A DNA stretch of 64,000 nt from contig CAWICV010000012.1 in NCBI GenBank assembly GCA_963834705.1, positions 186,001 to 250,000 of the forward strand. The letters are read 5' to 3'. Numbering within the stretch: the first letter of the stretch is position 1; each line of letters opens with the position of its first letter. Positions 58,073 to 64,000 of the stretch are shown here, piece by piece. The DNA comes from RYN-230 sp963834705 (GTDB taxonomy: Bacteria > Actinomycetota > Actinomycetes > Streptosporangiales > Streptosporangiaceae). The notes under the pieces are model-generated. The model did no database searches. It was given only the letters and a program-made list of their open reading frames with translations, and was not told where the DNA came from. The translations under genes were made by a program, and so were the position numbers.

Positions 58073-60115
58073 TTACCCGCCCAAACCAGCCAGGAACGAC
58101 CGGCCCAGCGGGACCGCCGAGCCGGCCGGGCCCTTGGTCAGCTGCAGCACGGCGAACGCCACGCCGCCCCGGTAGCCGACGAACCAGTGCGCGTACCACT
58201 TGCTGCCCGGGGTGGCCTGGGCCGTGCCGACCTGCCCGGAGACCGGCTGGCCGGGCAGGTTGGCGGACTTCGCGGCGCCGTTGGTCACCACCGCGCGCAT
58301 CAGCTGGCGCAGGTCCCCCACGGTCGCAGCGCCGGCCACCGCGCGCGGGCTCAGCCCGGGGTCGGGCGGCGAGGTGACCAGCATCGGCGGGTGCCAGGTG
58401 CCTGCGTCCACCCCGGCCGCCACCAGGGCCATGTCCAGCGGGCTGACCTCGACGCCCTGCTGTCCGACGGTGTTCGCGGCCAGGCCGGCCTGGGTCGCCG
58501 CGGCCCGGAACGAGCCGGTGAACGCGCTCAGCGGCAGCCTCCAGTTCAGGCCGAGACCGAAGTTCGAGGCGCTGCTGGCCAGCCTGGATCCGGACAGCCC
58601 GAGCGACAGGGTGGCGAACGCGGTCCCGCAGGACTGCTCGAAGTCGCTGCTGAACGGCGGCGCCGAGCCGAGCCGGGGCGCGGGCGGCACGTTGCTGAAG
58701 GTGCGGGGGCCCACGCTGGTGCTGGACCGGCACGGGATCGGGGTGTCCAGCGTCAGCTTGCCGCTGGACAGCAGCGCGGCGGTGGACACGATGGTGAACG
58801 CGTTGCCCGGCTGGTACTGCCCGTTCAGCGGGTCGATCTTCGGTGCCCCGGCCGCGTTACGGTCGGCCACCGCGAGGACGTGCCCGTTGGACGCCTGCAC
58901 GGCGATGATGGCCGCGGCCGAGGACTGGCCGGCCAGCGCCCGGTCCGCGGCCGCCTGCACGCCGCCGTCGATGGTGGTGCGGACCGGGGTGCCGCGCTGC
59001 CCATCCCACTTCTTCAGCACGGCCACCTGGTGACCGGCCGCGTTCTCGGCCACGATCATGGTTTGCGGTGAGCCGGCCAGCATGCGCTGGTAGACCTCCT
59101 GCAGCCCGGACACGCCGACCGTGGTGCCCGGCCGGTAGGAAACGCCCTGCTCCTGCAGCGTCTTCGCAGTCTCGGTGCCCACCGAACCGGTCACATCGCT
59201 GGCCACGCTGCTGAACAGGCGGCGGGACACCCGGCGCACGGTCAGCCCGGGCACCTTATCCAGCTTGCGGCGCAGCTTGCCGTACATCGACGGCGGCAAG
59301 GTCAGCAGGGTCAGCGGCGCCGACTGCGGCGCGGCCCGGATCACGCTGAGCACCTGTTCCTCGTCCAGCCCGGTCGCGCCGGCGAACGCGGTCGCGGTGG
59401 CCTGCGGGTCTGGCAATTCTCCCGGCCGGACCTGGGCGATCCACGCCGCCGACGGCCGGATCAGCGACCCGCCGCCCGCGTCGAGCACCGGGGCCCGGTT
59501 CGGCATCTTGGTCACCACGGCCATCCGCACGCCCTGGCGCAGCCCGGGGTTAATGACCGACGGGCTCCACACCACCTTCCAGGACCCGGACAGCTTGCGC
59601 AGCGTGAAATGGCCGGTGTAGTCCCAGGCCGCCCCATCCTGGCCGAGGTCCACCGAGGCGTGGAAATAGGCCGTCGCGACCCCGGAATGCTGACTGACCT
59701 GCCCCATCGACAGGTAATAGGCGGCCGCACCCAACTGCTGGTACGCGGTGCGCAAGGCCACCGTCACCGGGCCGGGCGGCCCGGTGGTCAGCGCGGCCGC
59801 CTCCTTGTACTGGCCCTGGGCCCAGGCCAGCAGGAAGTTCTGCGCGGCTGGCTCGGCGGATGGCTCCCCGCTGACGATGCCGGTAGCGATGCCCACCACC
59901 AGCAGGGCAGCCACCAGCCCGGCAGCCCCCAGTTTGAGCTGCCGCGACCTCGAGCGCAGGCCGCTCACGACTCCCCCGGCGCCGCCGCTGCGCGGTGCGT
60001 GTCCGCCGACGGCAGGCTGCGGATCACGCTTTACTGAGACGAAGGGCGTGACGGGCTTGCGGGCAGCCGCGTGCGCCCCACGTCTACGGTAGGAGGCCAC
60101 GGCCTGCTTCGCCAT
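58073..60115 (-). CDS. class B PBP-like protein with all catalytic motifs replaced
   Basis: The 680-residue protein has one N-terminal membrane span (LGAAGLVAALLVVGIATGIV), an NTF2-like MecA-N domain (AAQNFLLAWAQGQYKEAAALT), a PBP-dimer-type linker and a transpeptidase-fold domain. The active-site motifs are altered: the SxxK box is PGNAFTIV (about 435-442; no Ser, no Lys), SxN is SCGTAF (about 494), and KTG is QVGTAQ (about 630). It can hardly act as a transpeptidase or bind penicillin. It could serve as a scaffold or a regulator of cell-wall synthesis. Its ATG overlaps the smpB stop (ATGA). Confidence 0.88.
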   Translation of the reverse strand: MAKQAVASYRRRGAHAAARKPVTPFVSVKRDPQPAVGGHAPRSGGAGGVVSGLRSRSRQLKLGAAGLVAALLVVGIATGIVSGEPSAEPAAQNFLLAWAQGQYKEAAALTTGPPGPVTVALRTAYQQLGAAAYYLSMGQVSQHSGVATAYFHASVDLGQDGAAWDYTGHFTLRKLSGSWKVVWSPSVINPGLRQGVRMAVVTKMPNRAPVLDAGGGSLIRPSAAWIAQVRPGELPDPQATATAFAGATGLDEEQVLSVIRAAPQSAPLTLLTLPPSMYGKLRRKLDKVPGLTVRRVSRRLFSSVASDVTGSVGTETAKTLQEQGVSYRPGTTVGVSGLQEVYQRMLAGSPQTMIVAENAAGHQVAVLKKWDGQRGTPVRTTIDGGVQAAADRALAGQSSAAAIIAVQASNGHVLAVADRNAAGAPKIDPLNGQYQPGNAFTIVSTAALLSSGKLTLDTPIPCRSSTSVGPRTFSNVPPAPRLGSAPPFSSDFEQSCGTAFATLSLGLSGSRLASSASNFGLGLNWRLPLSAFTGSFRAAATQAGLAANTVGQQGVEVSPLDMALVAAGVDAGTWHPPMLVTSPPDPGLSPRAVAGAATVGDLRQLMRAVVTNGAAKSANLPGQPVSGQVGTAQATPGSKWYAHWFVGYRGGVAFAVLQLTKGPAGSAVPLGRSFLAGLGG

Positions 60116-60591
60116 CAGCCCCGCCGCCGGAAGGCACGTTCCACCTCCCTTGCGGCATCGCGCTGCGCCAAGTCGTGACGCTTGTCGTAGGTACGTTTGC
60201 CGCGAGCCAGGGCAAGTTCGACCTTGACCCGCCCATCTTTAAAATACAGCGCCAACGGCACAATGGTGAGCCCGCGTTCGGCCGTTTTGGCGGACCACCG
60301 GTCGATCTCCTTGCGGTGCAACAGCACTTTGCGCGGCCGGCGTGGTTCATGGTTGGTCCAGGTGCCCTGGGTGTACTCGGGGATATGCACCCCGTGCAGC
60401 CAGACCTCTCCATCCTGAATCTGGGCAAACCCGTCGGTAAGCGACGCACGGCCGGCCCGCAGCGACTTGACCTCGGTGCCGGTGAGCACCAGGCCACCCT
60501 CGACGGTGTCCTCGATGTGGTAGTCGTGCCTGGCCCGCCGGTTACGGGCGATAACCGTGGACTGCTGCTGCCGGGAAGTGGGGGATGCCAT
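60115..60591 (-). CDS. smpB: SmpB, tmRNA-binding protein
   Basis: The 158-residue protein has the SmpB core: IARNRRARHDYHIEDTVEGG, LTGTEVKSLRAGRASLTDGF, VHIPEYTQGT, RPRKVLLHRKEI and the basic tail RTYDKRHDLAQRDAAREVERAF. It brings tmRNA to the ribosome for trans-translation. The ssrA gene is downstream on the same strand, past the PBP-like gene. It lies 19 bp after ftsX and overlaps the next gene by 4 bp. Confidence 0.97.
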   Translation of the reverse strand: MASPTSRQQQSTVIARNRRARHDYHIEDTVEGGLVLTGTEVKSLRAGRASLTDGFAQIQDGEVWLHGVHIPEYTQGTWTNHEPRRPRKVLLHRKEIDRWSAKTAERGLTIVPLALYFKDGRVKVELALARGKRTYDKRHDLAQRDAAREVERAFRRRG

Positions 60592-60610
60592 GGCTCAGCG
60601 TCCGCCAGGC

Positions 60611-61528
60611 TCAGGCGCGTAGGTAGCGCCTGAGGGTGAGGAAGGACGTGACGCCACAGAGCAGCACTCCCATGACCATGGCCAGGATGATGACCTCGAT
60701 GAGGTCGGCCAGGCTGAGCTGCACGTTGTACGGGAAGTACTGCTGCAGCGCATCCAGGCCCATCGTCTTGACCGCGACGAGCATCGCGGCCGCGATCACC
60801 CAGCCGATCAGCCCCGCGATGACTCCTTCCAGCAGGAAGGGTAGCTGAACGTAGAAGTTGGAGGCGCCAACCAGGCGCATGATGCTGGTCTCCCGGCGGC
60901 GGTTGAACGCGGACAGCCGGATGGTGTTGGCGACCAGCAGGATGGCCGCGATGACCAGGATGATCGCGGTGATGATGACCGCGTCCCGGGCGCCGTTCAG
61001 CAGCTTGTAGAAGTTGGACAGGATCGACTGCACGTTGACGATGTTGTCCACGCCCGGGCGGCCCTGCACGGTGCCGGCCACCACGTTGTAGTCGGCCTGC
61101 GCGTTGGCCAGCTTGACCTGGAAGGAATCCGGGATCTCGTTCTCGGTGACCAGGCTGGAGAACGACTTGTCGTGAGCGAAGTCCTGCTTGAACCGGGCGA
61201 ACGCCTGCGCCTGCGACTCGTAGTAGACGTGCTGCACGCCGTGCGTGCGCAGCGAGACCAGGTCGTTGTAGATCTGCTGCCGCTCGGCCTGGGTGGCCGG
61301 CCCGTTCTGCTTGCACTGCGGGCTCACGCTGGTCGTGGTGCACAGGTAGATCGACAACTGGACGCGGCCCTGCCAGTAGGTCCGGGTGTTGTCCACCTGC
61401 TTGACGAACAGGAACCCGGTGCCGAGCAGCGACAGGCTGATCGCCACCACGACGACCAGCGCAACCGTCATCGTGAGGTTGCGCCGGAGGCCGGTCCAGA
61501 CCTCCTGAAACAGGAACTGTCCACGCAT
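60611..61528 (-). CDS. ftsX: FtsX, cell-division ABC transporter membrane protein
   Basis: The 305-residue protein has an N-terminal span (MTVALVVVVAISLSLLGTGFLFV), an outside domain with two cysteines (LCTTTSVSPQC), and three C-terminal spans; RRRETSIMRLVGASNFYVQ is the family cytosolic loop. With FtsE it activates peptidoglycan hydrolases at the division site. It lies 84 bp after ftsE. Confidence 0.96.
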   Translation of the reverse strand: MRGQFLFQEVWTGLRRNLTMTVALVVVVAISLSLLGTGFLFVKQVDNTRTYWQGRVQLSIYLCTTTSVSPQCKQNGPATQAERQQIYNDLVSLRTHGVQHVYYESQAQAFARFKQDFAHDKSFSSLVTENEIPDSFQVKLANAQADYNVVAGTVQGRPGVDNIVNVQSILSNFYKLLNGARDAVIITAIILVIAAILLVANTIRLSAFNRRRETSIMRLVGASNFYVQLPFLLEGVIAGLIGWVIAAAMLVAVKTMGLDALQQYFPYNVQLSLADLIEVIILAMVMGVLLCGVTSFLTLRRYLRA

Positions 61529-61612
61529 GGTTGCTTGAATCCCTCGGTAATTCCTCGGTATCCGGTACCGCCCAGACCCCGTCAGCAGCCCGCGGTAGGG
61601 CCGCTGAGCTGG

Positions 61613-62302
61613 TCAGTACGCCTGGCCGTACACCCCGCGTGACTGGTCGCGCACGATCTTGCCGTACTCCAGCTCGATGACCCGCTTACGCATCGAGTCC
61701 ACGATCGCCGCGTCGTGCGTCGCCATCACGACCGTAGTCCCTGTCCGGTTGATCCGGTCGAGAACCTTCATAATCCCGATGGACGTGGCCGGGTCGATGT
61801 TCCCGGTCGGCTCGTCGGCCAGCAGGATCATCGGCCGGTTCACGAATGCCCGGGCCATCGCGACGCGCTGCTGCTCACCACCGGACAGCTCATGCGGCAT
61901 CCGGTCGTGCTTGCCCTCCAGGCCAACCAGGTCCACCACTTCCGGCACCACCTTGCGGATGAACCGGCGTGGCTTGCCGATCACCTGCAGCGCGAAGGCC
62001 ACGTTCTGGTAGACGTTCTTGTTCGGCAGCAGCCGGAAGTCCTGGAACACGCAGCCGATCCGGCGGCGCAGGTAGGGCACCTTCCAGTTGGTCAGCCGGG
62101 CAAGGTCCTTGCCGGCCACGTGGATCCGGCCCTCGGTCGGCTTCTCTTCCTTCAGGATGAGCCGCAGGAACGTCGACTTGCCCGCGCCGGACGAGCCGAC
62201 CAGGAAGACGAACTCACCCTTTTCGACGTCGATCGTGACGTTCTCCAGCGCCGGCCGGCTCTGGCTCGGGTACGCCTTCGTGACGTTATCGAAGTGGATC
62301 AC
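61613..62302 (-). CDS. ftsE: FtsE, cell-division ABC ATPase
   Basis: The 229-residue ATPase has Walker A LVGSSGAGKSTFLRLI (about 35-50), signature LSGGEQQRVAMARA, Walker B ILLADEPTGNIDP and the switch histidine MATHDAAIVD. The N-terminus IHFDNVTKAYPSQSRPAL is typical of FtsE. It heads the ftsE-ftsX-smpB-PBP gene string. It is divergent from the small zinc-ribbon gene at 62482. Confidence 0.97.
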   Translation of the reverse strand: MIHFDNVTKAYPSQSRPALENVTIDVEKGEFVFLVGSSGAGKSTFLRLILKEEKPTEGRIHVAGKDLARLTNWKVPYLRRRIGCVFQDFRLLPNKNVYQNVAFALQVIGKPRRFIRKVVPEVVDLVGLEGKHDRMPHELSGGEQQRVAMARAFVNRPMILLADEPTGNIDPATSIGIMKVLDRINRTGTTVVMATHDAAIVDSMRKRVIELEYGKIVRDQSRGVYGQAY

Positions 62303-62481
62303 GGGCCCATCACTCGCTCGACGAAAATGCGGACCAGGCGGCCGGACGCGGCTGCCAGACGGCCGTCCGGGCGCTTGGGGAACTGTCCGGTTTGGCCACG
62401 GGCTAGTCTAGGGGGGAATGCGGCTCGCGGCGGCCAACACTACAGAACTGGCCCGGGCGGGCGCGGACCGGAGGGACCCAG

Positions 62482-62661
62482 GTGAGTTGTGAACACTTGA
62501 TCTGCGCGCAGTGCGCGGGACCTGTGGTCGAGGCCCGCTGCCCTGCCTGCCAGGCCGCACGGGCCCAGGTGCACCATCACTCCCACCTGAGCAAGCCGCT
62601 CATCCTGGCCATCCTGCTCGTCCTGCTGCTGCTCGCGCTCTCGCTGCAGCTCGCGCACTAA
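62482..62661 (+). CDS. 59-residue zinc-ribbon membrane protein
   Basis: GTG 62482 (after GGAGGGACCC) opens a 59-codon frame. The product has two CxxC pairs (CAQC at 8-11 and CPAC at 20-23), a His cluster (HHHSH) and one membrane helix (LILAILLVLLLLALSLQL). I believe small proteins of this layout occur between prfB and ftsE in other actinomycetes. Its role is unknown; the four cysteines could bind zinc on the cytoplasmic side. Confidence 0.7.
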   Translation: MSCEHLICAQCAGPVVEARCPACQAARAQVHHHSHLSKPLILAILLVLLLLALSLQLAH

Positions 62662-62727
62662 CCAAACCCATCTTCCCGAACGCCAGTGCCCGCCCGGTGC
62701 CGCCGCCCCGGCGCGCGGTCACCAAGG

Positions 62728-63837
62728 TCACGCGGTCGGGTTCTTGCGCAGCCACCTGATCTCGGCTTCGATGAAGTCGTCGATCTCGCCGTCCATCACC
62801 GCCGCCGTATTCCCGGTCTCGTAGCCAGTGCGCAGGTCCTTGACGTTCTGGTACGGGTGCAGCACGTAGTTTCGGATCTGCGTCCCCCAGCTGCCGGATG
62901 AGTCGCCGCGCAGCTCGGCCATCTTGGCCGCCTGCTCGGCCCGCTTACGCTCCAGCAGCTTGGCCTGGAGCACCGCCATCGCGGTCGCCTTGTTCTGGAT
63001 CTGGCTGCGCTCGTTCTGGCAGGACACCACGATCCCGGTGGGCAGGTGGGTCAGCCGCACCGCGGAGTCGGTGGTGTTCACGCCCTGGCCACCCGGGCCG
63101 CTGGAGCGGTACACGTCCACCCGGATCTCGTCTTCCGGGATGTCGATGCGGTCGGCCTGCTCCACCACCGGGATCACGTCCACCCCGGCGAACGAGGTCT
63201 GCCGGCGGCCCTGGTTGTCGTACTTGGAGATGCGCACCATCCGGTGCGTGCCGTGCTCCCCGCGCAGCGTCCCGTAGGCGTACGGCGCCTTGATCGCGAA
63301 CGTGGTGGACTTGATGCCCGCCTCTTCCGCGTAGGACGTGTCGTAGATCTCGCTCGGGTGCCCGTGCCGCTCGGCCCAGCGCAGGTAGATGCGCCGCAGC
63401 CCCTCGGCCCAGTCGGCCGCGTCGGCCCCGCCCGCCTGGGCGTTGATCGTGATCAGCGCCTCCCGGGCGTCGTATTCGCCGGACAGCAGCGTGCGTACCT
63501 CGAGTTGGTCGATCTCCTTGCGCAGCGCGGCCAGGTCGCGGGTGGCCTCTTCGCGGGTCGGCTCGTCGTGCTCCTGGTCGGCCAGCTCGAACATCACCCG
63601 GGTGTCGTCGAGGCGCCGCCGCAGGTTGTCCAGCCGGCTCAGTTCCCCCTCCAGGTAGGAGAGCCGGCGGCCGACCGCCTGGGCGTTCTCCTGATCGTCC
63701 CAGAGCCCGGGGTCGGCGGAGCGGGCCCTCAGGTTGTCGGCTTCGCGCCGCATGGCCTCGGGGTCGAGCACGGACTCCACACTGGTGAGCGTCGACGACA
63801 GTTCCGAGAGTTCATTTACGGGATCGGTACCTGCCAT
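62728..63837 (-). CDS. prfB: peptide chain release factor 2
   Basis: The 369-residue protein ends translation at UGA and UAA. Domain 1 is a coiled coil; the peptidyl-tRNA hydrolysis motif GGQ is in SSGPGGQGVNTTDSAVRL (about 246-263). The stop-codon motif, normally SPF in HRLVRxSPFD, reads SKY here (HRMVRISKYDNQGRRQTSF, SKY at 204-206). ATG 63837 is used. No programmed frameshift is needed. The rest of the decoding domain looks normal. Confidence 0.96.
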   Translation of the reverse strand: MAGTDPVNELSELSSTLTSVESVLDPEAMRREADNLRARSADPGLWDDQENAQAVGRRLSYLEGELSRLDNLRRRLDDTRVMFELADQEHDEPTREEATRDLAALRKEIDQLEVRTLLSGEYDAREALITINAQAGGADAADWAEGLRRIYLRWAERHGHPSEIYDTSYAEEAGIKSTTFAIKAPYAYGTLRGEHGTHRMVRISKYDNQGRRQTSFAGVDVIPVVEQADRIDIPEDEIRVDVYRSSGPGGQGVNTTDSAVRLTHLPTGIVVSCQNERSQIQNKATAMAVLQAKLLERKRAEQAAKMAELRGDSSGSWGTQIRNYVLHPYQNVKDLRTGYETGNTAAVMDGEIDDFIEAEIRWLRKNPTA

Positions 63838-63889
63838 GCGGGAAAGCCTACGCGAGCGCGGGCATTCGAAAGGACGATCGCCCGCCAAC

Positions 63890-64000
63890 TCACCCAGGAT
63901 GTTCGGGAAGCGAACTGGCCGTCACGAGTGTCCGGATCGCCCGGACCGCCACCGACAGCATGGCCACGGTGAACCGGTCGCTCTCCCAGATCTCGGTCAG
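63890..64000 (-). CDS. C-terminal end of an unknown protein (partial)
   Basis: Reading leftward from the window edge, 36 codons are open and end with TGA at 63892-63890. The peptide TEIWESDRFTVAMLSVAVRA, then IRTLVTASSLPEHPG, has actinobacterial codon bias and a helical pattern. It ends 53 bp before prfB and could be the gene before it in an operon. Too short for a family call. Confidence 0.4.
   Translation of the reverse strand: MTEIWESDRFTVAMLSVAVRAIRTLVTASSLPEHPG

Noticed and set aside
63700..63837. Programmed frameshift in prfB
   Set aside because: The frame is open from ATG 63837 to the stop with no internal TGA or slippery CTTTGA site.

Overview
The window is chromosomal DNA of a high-GC actinomycete (Actinomycetota). 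Evidence: third codon positions are nearly all G or C; GTG starts and GTGA/ATGA stop-start overlaps are common; there are SAV2177-type methyltransferase, PadR, TetR, HelR and DUF3054 genes; and the prfB-ftsE-ftsX-smpB-ssrA order is actinobacterial. I cannot name the genus. I see no prophage, insertion sequence, CRISPR array, tRNA or rRNA gene.

Layout. (1) 0-11 kb: a secreted protein with a repeat-built signal peptide, a HAD phosphatase, and a complete Kdp potassium-uptake locus (two 29-residue membrane peptides, kdpA-kdpB-kdpC, then kdpD-kdpE), followed by a DUF402 protein. (2) 11-14 kb: helR (RNA-polymerase recycling ATPase) coupled to an internally deleted glycosyltransferase, behind a 19-bp inverted repeat that looks like a rifamycin-associated element. 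(3) 14-19.5 kb: adenylate kinase, cyclodeaminase, TetR, a KimA-like potassium permease, a decayed cysteine-rich secreted protein and an Lrp/AsnC regulator. (4) 19.7-27 kb: a small family of zinc-ribbon proteins, three with an NTF2-like C-terminal domain, mixed with an arginase-family hydrolase and an MMPL transporter. (5) 27-34.5 kb: LysR, acyl-CoA synthetase, lipoprotein, Na/Ca-exchanger-like protein, a PfkB-fold protein lacking kinase motifs, flavodoxin, DUF3054 and PadR separated by a 77-bp tandem repeat, and a CBM2 remnant. (6) 34.5-56.3 kb: a catabolic island with aminotransferase, PotABCD-type ABC importer, TetR, two PYROXD2-type flavoproteins, CoA ligase, cupin, DAO-type oxidase, acyl-CoA dehydrogenase and Rieske oxygenase. 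(7) 56-64 kb: YqhA-like frameshifted gene, tmRNA, a PBP with all catalytic motifs replaced, smpB, ftsX, ftsE, prfB.

The most promising system is region 6. Five promoters spread over 22 kb carry the same 20-bp palindrome, consensus TWGACTGAMCRTTCAGTCAA. They lie before the aminotransferase, the solute-binding protein, between the TetR gene and the first PYROXD2 gene, between the oxidase and the acyl-CoA dehydrogenase, and over the start codon of the Rieske gene. I infer one regulon, controlled by the resident TetR, that imports a polyamine-like or N-methylated amine and breaks it down by demethylation, oxidation and CoA-linked steps. The substrate is not known from sequence.

Other points of note: the rifamycin-type element with helR and a shortened glycosyltransferase; the apparently dead PBP coupled to smpB beside ssrA; release factor 2 with SKY in place of the usual SPF motif; and two long palindromic repeats of one family 31.6 kb apart.
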